DNA from: Candidatus Poribacteria bacterium
Lineage (GTDB): Bacteria; Poribacteria; WGA-4E; JAJDTR01
Direction: 5' to 3'
Assembly (NCBI GenBank): GCA_028820655.1
Contig: JAPPIK010000002.1
Coordinates: 1-64,000, forward strand
DNA: 64,000 nucleotides
The position numbers and the translations under genes are program-made. Positions 8,932-17,861 of the stretch are shown here, piece after piece. Positions within the stretch are counted from its first letter, which is position 1, and the number at the start of each line of letters is the position of its first letter. Under the pieces are notes generated by a model. It did no database searches. It was not told the DNA's origin and was given only the letters and a program-made list of their open reading frames with translations.

Positions 8932-10173
8932 ATGAGAGCCGGAGCAAGCATAAGAGATGTCACGGTTCCCGAGCTTCTTGGACACCCGTCCGTGCACGAC
9001 GCACTCTTCGCGAGGGTGCTCGTGCTTGATGACGGTACCAATTCAGTGGCTATCTTGTGTTTGGATATGGTTTGGCCATCGTTCCCTGAAATCCGCGAGA
9101 GAATCAAACAGCAGCTTGGAATCTCGCTCACGTTGGTGAACTGCAACCACACACATTCCGACGCGAGAGGCGCGCACGACGACAAGTGGAGAGAAACTGT
9201 TGGACAGTCCATCTACGAAATGGTGGAAGAGGCTTATGCGAACCGGGTACCTGTAACGCTGCATGCCGGTCGGGCATCGGTACAACTGGGAGACAATCGC
9301 TACGGCAGAGACTTTACCCAAGAGGTGATACCATGGGTGAACGTGCTTGCGGTTCGCACGCGAGATGACAACCCGTTGGCGATCCTGTTTGAACATGCCG
9401 CTCACCCCGTAGTAACCCTTGAATGCGGAGCGCTTAGCGCCGACTATCCGGGCTACGCGATTGCCAGAATAAACGAAGAATTTGGAGATGAGGTCGTACC
9501 GATGTTTGCTCAAGGCTGCGGCGGAACTGTTAACGCGGAGCCGGTGGGGTTTACCGTAGAGAGTGGATGGCACGAAAACGCCGAAAAGGCTGGGGGGCAA
9601 CTCGGCGAGGCTGTCATAACAGCGATTCATGACAGCGTCGAGATAGAGGCGGACACGCTTGAGATTCGATCCAAAACCGTCACTCTGCCGCTGCGCGTTC
9701 CCTCGATGAAGCAGTGGGAGAAGCACGTGGAGCATCTCCGGGACCAACACCCGAACGATGAAACCGAATTGAACGCACTGCAATCTATCAAGGGGATCAT
9801 TGAACGAGGCGAACAACCAGGCTTGACATACTGCATTAATGCGGTCATGCTGGGATCGGAGTGGGTGCTCGTGACCATGGCAGGCGATGTATTCGGGGAG
9901 TACGAACTGTTCGTCAACGCATACGCCCCATTTGATCACGATATGACTTTTGGCTACACGAATTCCAGAGAGGGAGAGGACGATCACGAACACTACATTC
10001 TCACGGACAAGGCTATCGCTTTATCCATTAGGAAACCCCACCGCGCTCAGAAAAGCTGTCGAGATGCGCTGCGTGTCATTAAGGCATCGACGCACGAGAA
10101 CGTACGCCTACCCTACGCAGTTGGAATCGAAGCCATTATCCATGACGGCATTAAATCCCTCTGGGCTGAATGA
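8932..10173 (+). CDS. Neutral/alkaline ceramidase-like protein, cytoplasmic form
   Basis: The gene encodes 413 aa of the ceramidase N-terminal-like family. AAGGAGG at 8918-8924 fixes the start at the ATG at 8932 (7-base spacing); the ATG at 8926 is too close. The frame is open back into the preceding gene, but that part encodes nothing sensible. Motifs: MRAGASIRDVTVPELLG, LCLDMVWP, NCNHTHSDARG (H73 and H75, expected metal/catalytic His pair), EHAAHPVVTL, MFAQGCGGTVN, GSEWVLVTMAGDVFGEYELF and HYILTDKA. The position that is Glu in the paralogs (MAGE or LQGE) is Asp here. There is no signal peptide. The family hydrolyses N-acyl sphingosine or other amides; the substrate here is unknown. Similar genes follow at 10268 and 16072. 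Confidence 0.8.
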   Translation: MRAGASIRDVTVPELLGHPSVHDALFARVLVLDDGTNSVAILCLDMVWPSFPEIRERIKQQLGISLTLVNCNHTHSDARGAHDDKWRETVGQSIYEMVEEAYANRVPVTLHAGRASVQLGDNRYGRDFTQEVIPWVNVLAVRTRDDNPLAILFEHAAHPVVTLECGALSADYPGYAIARINEEFGDEVVPMFAQGCGGTVNAEPVGFTVESGWHENAEKAGGQLGEAVITAIHDSVEIEADTLEIRSKTVTLPLRVPSMKQWEKHVEHLRDQHPNDETELNALQSIKGIIERGEQPGLTYCINAVMLGSEWVLVTMAGDVFGEYELFVNAYAPFDHDMTFGYTNSREGEDDHEHYILTDKAIALSIRKPHRAQKSCRDALRVIKASTHENVRLPYAVGIEAIIHDGIKSLWAE

Positions 10174-10267
10174 ATTGGCGGAAATTCCCTTGAGCATTGA
10201 ATTCTCCGAAGGAATCAACAATTAGACAATTCAACGGAGGCGCGCACGGTTTTGTAGCCGATAGGCA

Positions 10268-11659
10268 ATGAAGAGACGAGTTGGAGAAGCATCCTTACGG
10301 TTATATAGTTTTGACGGCAAATATGCTTCGTCGACAATTCTGGTTCTATTTATTATCATTTCGAGTACCTGGCCAGCGGGAGGATCGGCAATGAGAGCAG
10401 GAGCAAGCAAGGTAGATATTACGGTTCCCGAACTTATCGGGAATCAGGAAGTGCATGATCCACTCTATGCGAGAGCACTTGTACTAGACGACGGCGACAA
10501 TGCGGTGTGTATCATCTGTTTGGATATGATAAGCCCATGGTTTCCCGAAGTTCGCGAAGAGATTGGAAGGAAACTCGGAATCGAGTACACGCTTGTCAAC
10601 AACCAACACACTCACTCGAACGGGCGAGGGATGGGACACACCGACGAATGGAGGCAAACCGTTGGCGAGTTGATCTACAACATGGTGGAAGAAGCTTATG
10701 CGAACTTGGTGCCTGCGTCGCTCCACGTTGGACGCACCCGCGTGCAAATTGGGCATAATCGATACGGCGACGCCTTCACTCAGGAAGTAGTACCTTGGGT
10801 GAACGTGCTGGAAGCACGCGCGGCAGACGACCGAAAAATTGCCGTCCTCTTTGAGACTGCGGCTCACCCGGTCATTGCCATGACGCATCCGGGAATCAGC
10901 GCAGATTTCCCCGGATATGCGGTTGACCGGATAAACGAGGAGCTCGGGGATGATGTTGTACCCATGTTCGCTCAAGGATGCGGTGGAAACGTCAACGGAG
11001 ATCACGTGTCCGGAGGGCATGAAAACGCGAAGATAACCGGGAGAAAACTTGGCGACGCGGTCCTGACGGCGCTGCACGAAACTGTACAGATAAAGGCAAG
11101 CAAATTCAACCTAAGGTCGAAAACGATAATGCTCCCGTTGCAGTTGCCCTCCATGGAGAGATGGGATGAGTCTATTCGTCGCATTAAGGTCGGAGGCGAA
11201 GTGCCGCCCAGAGAGGGGTGGCCCAATAACGAGTCCACAATGAAGACAATGCAGACTCTTAAGGGTATGATGGAAAGAGGCGACCAGCCGGAGTTCCCGA
11301 TGGAAATCAACATTGTCGCTCTCGGATCGGAATGGTGTCTGGTTGCCATGGCGGGAGAACTATTCACCGAGTATGAACTGTGGATAAACGCATTGGCACC
11401 ATTCGACCACAATATGGTCTTTGCATTTACGAATGCGGTCGTAGGCGCCACCGATGACGAGTATATTGGGTACATTCCGACCGACAAGGCACTTGCATTG
11501 GGGATTAAAACACCGATTACGGCGGAGACCGCGTGTATGGAGGCGGGATCTTTTCCCGGATTTTTCCACGGCGTCAGAGTTGATGGCGCATATACCTGTT
11601 ATGCGGTTGGCATTGAGAGTCAGATCAAAGAGGCCATTGCTTCACTCTGGACTCGATAA
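10268..11659 (+). CDS. Neutral/alkaline ceramidase-like protein, exported form
   Basis: This 463-aa ceramidase-like protein carries a 40-residue N-terminal extension with a hydrophobic core (STILVLFIIISSTWPAGGSA), which looks like a signal peptide or anchor. MRAGASKVDITVPELIG then marks the point where the cytoplasmic paralog starts. Motifs: NNQHTHSNGRG (H114 and H116), FETAAHPVIAM, MFAQGCGGNVNGD, GSEWCLVAMAGELFTEYELW, GYIPTDKALALG. All putative metal-site positions conserved in the family are present. It lies 94 bp after the paralog at 8932, and a LamG gene follows 173 bp downstream, so the three may be functionally linked. It is an exported candidate hydrolase for lipid or amide substrates. 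Confidence 0.82.
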   Translation: MKRRVGEASLRLYSFDGKYASSTILVLFIIISSTWPAGGSAMRAGASKVDITVPELIGNQEVHDPLYARALVLDDGDNAVCIICLDMISPWFPEVREEIGRKLGIEYTLVNNQHTHSNGRGMGHTDEWRQTVGELIYNMVEEAYANLVPASLHVGRTRVQIGHNRYGDAFTQEVVPWVNVLEARAADDRKIAVLFETAAHPVIAMTHPGISADFPGYAVDRINEELGDDVVPMFAQGCGGNVNGDHVSGGHENAKITGRKLGDAVLTALHETVQIKASKFNLRSKTIMLPLQLPSMERWDESIRRIKVGGEVPPREGWPNNESTMKTMQTLKGMMERGDQPEFPMEINIVALGSEWCLVAMAGELFTEYELWINALAPFDHNMVFAFTNAVVGATDDEYIGYIPTDKALALGIKTPITAETACMEAGSFPGFFHGVRVDGAYTCYAVGIESQIKEAIASLWTR

Positions 11660-11708
11660 TTACCCAACGCAGTGTCATGTGTTTAGATAAGCGAATGCAC
11701 ACAAAAGG

Positions 11709-11736
11709 TTGCAATAACGTAGAGGTTTATTAGAAT
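11709..11736 (+). promoter_or_regulatory. Possible promoter upstream of LamG gene
   Basis: TTGCAA (11709-11714), a 16-bp spacer and TAGAAT (11731-11736) precede the LamG gene at 11833. The match is moderate (4/6 and 5/6). It would give a leader of about 90 bases ending in AAGGAGGGG. Confidence 0.3.
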
Positions 11737-11832
11737 GAGGGAAGCGGATTATGATTAAACGGCTTAAGTTCACCTGTGTCAAGTCTTGTAACATGACCGA
11801 CAAAGCGAACCGTTTAAGGAGGGGATGAGACA

Positions 11833-12627
11833 ATGAGCATGAGATTCCGATGGCTCGGAACGCCTATCGTGTTTTTGATGATCAGTTCGATGAATTGGTG
11901 CTACGCCAAGATAGACCCTGAGACACTGGTAGGTATGTGGCTGTTTGACGACAAGCGCAACCCCGGGAAAGATTCCTCCGGATATGAAAACGACGGAGTT
12001 CTGAAAAACGGCGCCGAATGGACAAAAGACGGACCCTTTGGCGGCGCAGTGTCATTCGATGGCCAAGACGACTATGTTGATTGCGGTCGAGCCGAAAGTT
12101 GCGCCGGATTGGACAATTTTACTGTTGTCGTCTGGTATCTCCAAGCACTGGATTTCGATTCAGGTCCGCTCGTATGCCGAGGCACCGGAAACGGCGAGTG
12201 GAACTTCCACGCCGGTATAAGAGGTCCCGGAAAGCTCTTTAACGAGATAAACATCAACGGCAAGTTTATGGGCGGAGCTTCGGGGGTAACGGGAGCCAAA
12301 GCGGGAACCTGGAACCACGGAGCCTTTACCTATGACGGGAAACGCAGGAAAATGTTCATGAACGGTAAACTGGACTGGAAGGGCGGCGATGAACCGGGAA
12401 AGATCCGTCCTACGACTGAGCATGTTTTGATTGGCGCATGGTCGATTCGTGCCTTGGAGCAGTGGTACAACGGAAAAATCGACGAAGTTGCCATTTTTAA
12501 CGTTGCTCTGGAAGAGGACGACATTCAAACCATCAAGGAGAAAGGGCTGAACGAAGCGCTTGGCAGGCTCTCCGTGTCTTCGAGGGGACGATTGGCAACA
12601 ACTTTGGGACGAGTCAAGTCCAAGTAA
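11833..12627 (+). CDS. LamG-domain secreted protein
   Basis: This 264-aa secreted protein begins with a signal peptide (GTPIVFLMISSMNWCYA, cleavage near residue 25) and has one LamG domain: VGMWLFDD, DSSGYENDGVL, GGAVSFDGQDDYVDCG, FTVVVWYLQ, NHGAFTYDGK, KMFMNGKLDW, VLIGAWS, GKIDEVAIFNVALEEDDI. It ends in GRLATTLGRVKSK, a variant of the shared tail with Leu in place of Trp. AAGGAGG lies 9-12 bases before the ATG at 11833. It is the only LamG gene here embedded on the plus strand among the ceramidase-like and DUF6785 genes. The binding ligand is unknown; carbohydrate or extracellular matrix is typical for the fold. Confidence 0.87.
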   Translation: MSMRFRWLGTPIVFLMISSMNWCYAKIDPETLVGMWLFDDKRNPGKDSSGYENDGVLKNGAEWTKDGPFGGAVSFDGQDDYVDCGRAESCAGLDNFTVVVWYLQALDFDSGPLVCRGTGNGEWNFHAGIRGPGKLFNEININGKFMGGASGVTGAKAGTWNHGAFTYDGKRRKMFMNGKLDWKGGDEPGKIRPTTEHVLIGAWSIRALEQWYNGKIDEVAIFNVALEEDDIQTIKEKGLNEALGRLSVSSRGRLATTLGRVKSK

Positions 12628-12852
12628 TTGCATCGAAACCACAGATCTTCAAGCGGCGATCACGAAGTGAGCCTCCAAATCAGATTGTCTCCCGATCGTC
12701 GATCTTCAACGTGAAAGATTATCCGTCAAGATTCTATCGTGGTCTTCTTCACGGATGCTGTTTTAACCTTAGAGCTAGAAAGCAGAGTTGTCTTCAATTC
12801 TGAATCACACCGAATCAATGAATGCTAGAGAATGTTGAAAGGACGGTTTACA

Positions 12853-13113
12853 ATGAAGGACACTTGGTGGTCGTTAGTTTCTTACTTACTATATTTGGCG
12901 CTGGGGTGCGCCGTGGTCTTTGTCGTTACACGTTCCGCATTAAGTTCAAGTGCAAAGACGGTGTTAATTCCCATGTTTTTCTCCGTGTGTGTCCTGTTAG
13001 TCGCGTTGGAATTGTACCACAAGAATGACAAACTGATGCGGTGTTTGTACGATGACATGAATCGTCAACTTGACGAGATTCGAGTTGACATCAAGGAGTT
13101 GGATCGCGGCTAG
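12853..13113 (+). CDS. Small two-helix membrane protein, unknown function
   Basis: This is a predicted 86-aa protein with two hydrophobic segments (SLVSYLLYLALGCAVVFVV and VLIPMFFSVCVLLVALELY) and a charged, probably coiled-coil C-terminus (DDMNRQLDEIRVDIKELDRG). I chose the ATG at 12853 because GAAAGGA lies about 9 bases upstream; the frame is open to 12832. Small proteins of this shape often assist a larger membrane partner, but I do not recognise a family. It stands alone between a LamG gene and the glycosidase-like gene. Its coherent topology and ribosome site make it more credible than a random frame. Confidence 0.55.
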   Translation: MKDTWWSLVSYLLYLALGCAVVFVVTRSALSSSAKTVLIPMFFSVCVLLVALELYHKNDKLMRCLYDDMNRQLDEIRVDIKELDRG

Positions 13114-13532
13114 AAGGATCGGGCTGCAGAATCTAAATTCAATTTGGACGGAGTGATTCATCCCTCAGCGTGACTTAGCTCACTTTTTGGGAGGACGGCT
13201 CCTACCGCTCCCGGAAAGCCCCGGCGACGATGAAACGTGCGAAAAGATCAAGCGAGATTAAGAAACATCTCATGAGTTGGAACGTAATTCGGTTGGTTAG
13301 TTCGATACAAATTCCTCCTTAAGAACCGTTCGCTTGATCGCTTACAACCGAGAAGTTGGTTTTGACCCGGATTTCCTACGCGTGCGATCTGAATAAGATA
13401 TCGGAAGTCTTCCCTCAATGAAGTTGACCTATGGTTTTCCGCTCAACCCAACCCACTAGCTCAAATTAACTCAAATGGCTGTAAATTCTTTTCTTCGAGT
13501 AGGCTCTAACAAACCACAATTGGGGAACAGTG
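13114..13532. other. Intergenic region
   Basis: These 419 bp contain no convincing gene. A weak GGGAG/CTCCC hairpin lies at 13189-13212. On the minus strand near 13305-13330 there is a short stretch resembling the leader of the LamG gene at 11833 (AGCGAAC followed by TTAAGGAGG), but no open frame follows it. The promoter of the downstream gene is not obvious. Confidence 0.35.
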
Positions 13533-15791
13533 ATGAGGCTCGAGTTGGGTGCATGGTCATTCCTGTGTTTGATAATTGCAAGCCATGGATTACAGGACTC
13601 CTTCGCCGGTGACAAGAGGAAGATGATGACGTCATTTCAGGGATTGATCCATTTCAGCGACCGATACGACATCGGAACGAATGTGGCGATTCTGTATTTC
13701 GAAGACAGCGATACGAACATTACCGCAAGTATCAAGTCTTGGGCAGATCGAGGATATGAACCGTGGGTCATGTTTAACAGCAGCCAGGACTATACGGGCA
13801 CCTACGTCAAAGGGAACTATGATGGGAAAGAACACTTTGACGAGGTGCAATTGTCCGCGGATGAATCCTACAAAACTGTCTTCTCGGAGGGGGCTTACAT
13901 TGTCCCCAACCCCAATTGGCTTCGATACCATAAGGATTTCGTGAGGCGGGCTATCGACGCCGGAGCCAGAGCCATTGTGCCCGAAGAACCGGAATTCTTT
14001 TCAACGGCGGGGTATAGCTCGGTTTTCAAGGAGGCGTGGCGGCAGGAATACGGTGATGACTGGGTAGACCCCGCAACTAACGATACGACCCGCTGGATGT
14101 CTAGGCGACTCATGGCGAAACTCTATGAAAAACATCTCGATGCCGTATTAACTTTTTCAAAAAGCCTGGATCCATCCGTCAAATGCCTTATAGCCGCCCA
14201 CAGTCCGATTGACTACGCCGTAAATCCAATGGTATATCCCCACGCGAAAACTTCCAATCTTGCCGCGCTAGACGGCTACATCGCCCAAGTTTGGTCGGAT
14301 ACTGCCCGTTCGTCTTTTCCAGATCCCACGAAGGACGGTGCCGAGGTCGAAAGCGCTTTCCTTAAGGGTTTCCTCGAATATAACTACTTCTGGAACTTGA
14401 TACGCGATACGGGAAAAGAGCTCATTTACCTGCAGGACCCGAAGAGCGATTCTCCAGGTTTTTCATGGGAGCAATACCGACGGTGGTACGAAGAAACGGT
14501 TATCGCTTCCAGCATCTTTAACGCAACCGATTACGAAGTCATGCCGTGGCCCGACAGATTTTTTGTGCAGGACGCACCCACGGAGCAAAAAACGGTATGC
14601 ATGACGGTCGTGCGCGCCATGCAAGATTTGCCCAACCACGCCAGTAATTACAAGGCGCATCAGGCAATGCTGGTCTCGGACACGATGTTATGGACGAGTC
14701 CGGAACTTCACGAAGCCATTGTTGGACTCGTTGGGATGTGCGTAACTTCGCTTAGGGACGGAGTGCCAATCGATGTGATTCCCGTTGAAAGAGCGAATGA
14801 CACCGGTTTTCTGGATGGGTACAAGGTCATATTCATGAGCTACGACTCTTGGTTGCCTGAACTTAAATCCCACCAAGATGCGATCGTGGATTGGGTAAAG
14901 AACGGAGGGATACTGGCATTTTTCGGCGGGAGTCGATATACCGACATAGAGCATTCTTGGTGGAATAAGATGCACATCCATGAACCTCAAGACGCTCTAT
15001 TCAAGGATTTGGGAGTTGATCTTGACGGCACTCAATTCAAGATTGAACCCAATACTCTCGACTCATTCGATGATTCTCACCCACTTGTGCAAGAACTCGG
15101 GAAAATTCATAATCTGCCGAAATGCGATTACGTTTATTCCTACAACCCCCCATCAGCCCATCGTCTTTACGGAGCGGAAAGTGACAATCAAACTGTGATA
15201 TTCGAGCAGAAAGCCGGGGCGGGATTACTGCTCTACGTCGGGATTCCTACGCACTTTCTGGTTAAATCGAGCGTGGGCGCGCGTATCATTCGAAGCGTTT
15301 CGGAATACCTGAGCGCCGAAGCTAACGCCCCGTATGAACCGAAGAAACATCTGTCTATTCATCGCGGTCCCTATCGCATCGTATACGCCGCAAAGGACGA
15401 GGTCACCCTGAAAGGGGACTTCATTGATCTGTTTGACCACAAACTCCCACTCATTGAGACAAAGAACCTGAATGCCGACCAGTACGCCTTACTATACGAA
15501 ATCAACCCGTTGCCGAACAAAGTCGATATTCTATATTCTTCCTCCTTAATCGAAAGAGACATGCATGAAGAGGGCAGGACTAGATTCCAAGCAAGCGGCC
15601 CGTTCCGGACAGTCGGTGTTGTCACCATCTACAGTCCCAATCTCGAACCTACAAGCGTTTCGGCAAGAGACGGTGTAACCGGAAGAAATCTATTGATCGA
15701 CTGGCTTTGGAACAAGAGCGGACGTACTCTTACCATCGAATATAATCATGCGCCCCACCGAAACAAGGTGGATATTCTCGTAGAATGGTGA
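13533..15791 (+). CDS. Secreted glycoside hydrolase-like protein with GATase-like domain
   Basis: This protein of about 752 aa starts with a signal peptide (SFLCLIIASHGLQDSFAG); I prefer the ATG at 13533 to the GTG three bases earlier. Residues about 50-360 look like a TIM-barrel glycosidase: IVPNPNWLRYHKDFVRRAIDAGARAIVPEEPEF, with acidic residues in PEEPEF as candidate catalytic groups, then YDDWVDP-like and HSPIDYA segments. Residues about 370-590 resemble the glutamine-amidotransferase-like Rossmann domain found in family 42-type beta-galactosidases (LVSDTMLWTS, VKNGGILAFFGGSRY). A beta-rich C-terminus follows. I cannot assign a glycoside hydrolase family with certainty. The export signal and neighbouring LamG and ceramidase-like genes suggest degradation of extracellular glycoconjugates. 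Confidence 0.6.
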   Translation: MRLELGAWSFLCLIIASHGLQDSFAGDKRKMMTSFQGLIHFSDRYDIGTNVAILYFEDSDTNITASIKSWADRGYEPWVMFNSSQDYTGTYVKGNYDGKEHFDEVQLSADESYKTVFSEGAYIVPNPNWLRYHKDFVRRAIDAGARAIVPEEPEFFSTAGYSSVFKEAWRQEYGDDWVDPATNDTTRWMSRRLMAKLYEKHLDAVLTFSKSLDPSVKCLIAAHSPIDYAVNPMVYPHAKTSNLAALDGYIAQVWSDTARSSFPDPTKDGAEVESAFLKGFLEYNYFWNLIRDTGKELIYLQDPKSDSPGFSWEQYRRWYEETVIASSIFNATDYEVMPWPDRFFVQDAPTEQKTVCMTVVRAMQDLPNHASNYKAHQAMLVSDTMLWTSPELHEAIVGLVGMCVTSLRDGVPIDVIPVERANDTGFLDGYKVIFMSYDSWLPELKSHQDAIVDWVKNGGILAFFGGSRYTDIEHSWWNKMHIHEPQDALFKDLGVDLDGTQFKIEPNTLDSFDDSHPLVQELGKIHNLPKCDYVYSYNPPSAHRLYGAESDNQTVIFEQKAGAGLLLYVGIPTHFLVKSSVGARIIRSVSEYLSAEANAPYEPKKHLSIHRGPYRIVYAAKDEVTLKGDFIDLFDHKLPLIETKNLNADQYALLYEINPLPNKVDILYSSSLIERDMHEEGRTRFQASGPFRTVGVVTIYSPNLEPTSVSARDGVTGRNLLIDWLWNKSGRTLTIEYNHAPHRNKVDILVEW

Positions 15792-15966
15792 GCGGACTGC
15801 CTTCACTGTTTAATTCTTCTCAACCTGATTTACCGATGATAGTGTCATAGTCATTTAGACGAAGATGTTCACACATGATAATTGTATGTTAATGAACGTT
15901 AACGATTTGTATTAGCACCCGTAAAATCGGATACACCTCCGTAGCGTAAACTGTTAGTTCGCGCAC

Positions 15967-15989
15967 ACCACAATCTGACAGATTGTGGT
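15967..15989. promoter_or_regulatory. Perfect 11-bp inverted repeat upstream of ceramidase-like gene (candidate operator)
   Basis: ACCACAATCTG (15967-15977) and its exact complement CAGATTGTGGT (15979-15989) are separated by one base. The element sits 83 bp before the ATG at 16072, with no T-run after it. Its size and near-perfect symmetry suit a dimeric regulator's binding site better than a terminator. I did not see a second copy in the window. Confidence 0.45.
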
Positions 15990-16071
15990 ACAGGAGTGTG
16001 TCATTATCCACAGGAATGTGCAATAATTAGTCGCATTGATTATAGACCGTGAAAGCAGTTAGGTGTTCATC

Positions 16072-17442
16072 ATGAATGTAGGAATAACCCGGAGAAGCCC
16101 AACTCATATCGGGTGCGTGGGAAGACCGAACGCATACACGGTTCTTATGCTGTTGATTGGCATTTCTCTGCTTCTGCCTCCGGACGGCATGGCAATGAGA
16201 GCCGGCGTGGCAAAGAGAGATGTGTCTTTTCCCGAACTTCTGGGCGGCGTCAAGGTTCATGACCCTCTCTATGCAAGGGTACTGATACTGGACGATGGTG
16301 ACGACGAAGCCGCAATCATCTGCTTGGACATGGTGGAGCCTTGGTTCCCGGAGGTACGGGCGCGAATTCAACAGAATCTCGGTATCACTCTTACGCTTGT
16401 CAACTGCTCACACACGCATTCGGGAATGAGAACCCTCCACAACGATATGTGGCAGGATGCAGTAGGCAAACTAATCTACGAGGCGGCGGAAGAAGCCTAT
16501 ACTAACTTGGCGCCTGTTTCGCTCCATGCCGGCCGTGCACCGGTGCGAGCAGCGTACAACCGGTACGGCGACGCGTTCTCGCAAGAAGAATTGCCTTGGG
16601 TGAACGTACTGGAAGCACGAACGCAAGATGGAAACACGCTCGCCGTGCTTTTCGAGTATGCGGCGCACCCGGTGATCACCATTGAGGGGCGAGCACTAAG
16701 CGCCGATTATCCCGGATACGCGATAGCGCGAATACACGAAGAATTGGGCGATAAGGTCATGCCTATATTCGCCCAAGGCTGCGGTGGAAACACAAATGGC
16801 TACCCCGTCGGTTTACCTCTTGGCGGGCCCTATGAAAACGCCGCCAACACCGGACGAAAACTAGGTGACGCCGTGTTGAGAGCAATGAAGGACGCCGCTG
16901 AGATCCAGACGGATAAACTGTCTATCCGGACCAAAACTATTTTGCTTCCCCTTCGGGTTCCTTCAATAAGAGAATGGGAGGAGGACGTTTCGCGCCTAGA
17001 ACAGGAATCTCCGGGCGATGAGGCCGCCATGAAGTCCCTGCAGGTCTTAAAGGGCATAATCGAACGCGAGGAGCAGCCCGGGTTGCGGTACCGACTAAAC
17101 GCGCTCATGCTTGGAACGGAATGGTGTCTGCTGGCATTGCAGGGCGAGGTTTTCACCGAATACGAACTGTGGGTGAATGCGTTCGCACCGTTCGACCACA
17201 CAATGGTCTTCGCGTTCACCAACGACTCCACATACGCGAAACCTTCAAATTCGTACGCCTCCTACATCCTCACGGACAAGGCGCTCGCGCTATCAATCAA
17301 GAAACCTCACGAGGCCGAAGCTAGTTGTGCGGAAGCCCTACTGACTCACCGAGCGTCCACACATGAGAATGTGCGTCTCCCTTATGCCGTCGGAATTGAG
17401 GCCGCAATCAAAGACGCCATTTCTTCACTGTGGATTGAATGA
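16072..17442 (+). CDS. Neutral/alkaline ceramidase-like protein, exported form
   Basis: This 456-aa ceramidase-like protein has an N-terminal hydrophobic stretch (YTVLMLLIGISLLLPPDGMA) that predicts export, followed by MRAGVAKRDVSFPELLGG. Motifs: NCSHTHSGMR, FEYAAHPVITI, IFAQGCGGNTNGYP, GTEWCLLALQGEVFTEYELW and SYILTDKALAL. All family metal-site positions are retained. I use the ATG at 16072; a GTG three codons earlier is possible, and the ribosome site (AGGTG) is weak either way. It is closest in motif content to the genes at 8932 and 10268. A candidate operator palindrome lies upstream, and a DUF6785 gene follows on the same strand after 419 bp. Confidence 0.82.
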   Translation: MNVGITRRSPTHIGCVGRPNAYTVLMLLIGISLLLPPDGMAMRAGVAKRDVSFPELLGGVKVHDPLYARVLILDDGDDEAAIICLDMVEPWFPEVRARIQQNLGITLTLVNCSHTHSGMRTLHNDMWQDAVGKLIYEAAEEAYTNLAPVSLHAGRAPVRAAYNRYGDAFSQEELPWVNVLEARTQDGNTLAVLFEYAAHPVITIEGRALSADYPGYAIARIHEELGDKVMPIFAQGCGGNTNGYPVGLPLGGPYENAANTGRKLGDAVLRAMKDAAEIQTDKLSIRTKTILLPLRVPSIREWEEDVSRLEQESPGDEAAMKSLQVLKGIIEREEQPGLRYRLNALMLGTEWCLLALQGEVFTEYELWVNAFAPFDHTMVFAFTNDSTYAKPSNSYASYILTDKALALSIKKPHEAEASCAEALLTHRASTHENVRLPYAVGIEAAIKDAISSLWIE

Positions 17443-17861
17443 GACATGAATTGTCCGTGCTCGCTGAATCTCTCCTAGGCTTTGCTTGGTGAATTGATTC
17501 GGGATTCATACAAAAGTCGGCTGCCTGCGGGAACGCCGGTTTACGCGAGTTGCGCATTTTGAGTGCGGTATTCAGTTCCGGTTTCTTCGAAATCACATCA
17601 TGCCTTCGACCCTTTTTTCTCGCACGGTTGTTTCTTCAAAGCAACGATTCCTGTGATTCACAGATTCGCTGAGCCGACGGAGACTTTGTATTCGGCGATT
17701 CACTCGACTGCACGACAAGGTCTCTTCAAAGTAGCCGTCGATATGTGATTAACCCCTTCCTGCTTGACACCACTAATTTCCATTTCCTGACGATAATATG
17801 ATGCTCTGAGAATCTGTCAATCATCAGATAGAAGTATCTGCACCTTGGCACAGGGATATCC
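17443..17861. other. Intergenic region
   Basis: These 419 bp before the DUF6785 gene hold no credible gene. A perfect TTGACA occurs at 17764-17769, but the nearest -10-like sequence (GATAAT) is 22 bp away, so I do not call a promoter. No terminator hairpin is visible after the ceramidase-like gene. Confidence 0.35.

Noticed and set aside
9043-9993. Long minus-strand open frame opposite the ceramidase-like gene (and similar ones at 10484-11077 and 42158-42850)
   Set aside because: They lie antisense to well-supported genes, have no recognisable domain and no ribosome sites; they are frame shadows of codon usage on the other strand.
13305-13340. Minus-strand remnant of a LamG leader (AGCGAAC then TTAAGGAGG)
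   Set aside because: The likeness to the leader at 11800-11825 is short and no coding remnant follows, so it is not enough to call a pseudogene.
16004-16012. Perfect DnaA box TTATCCACA
   Set aside because: It is a single copy; about half a hit is expected by chance in 64 kb on two strands. No box cluster, AT-rich unwinding region or dnaA/dnaN gene is near, so it does not mark an origin.
17764-17797. TTGACA with GATAAT before the DUF6785 gene
   Set aside because: The spacer is 22 bp, too long for a normal sigma-70-type promoter.
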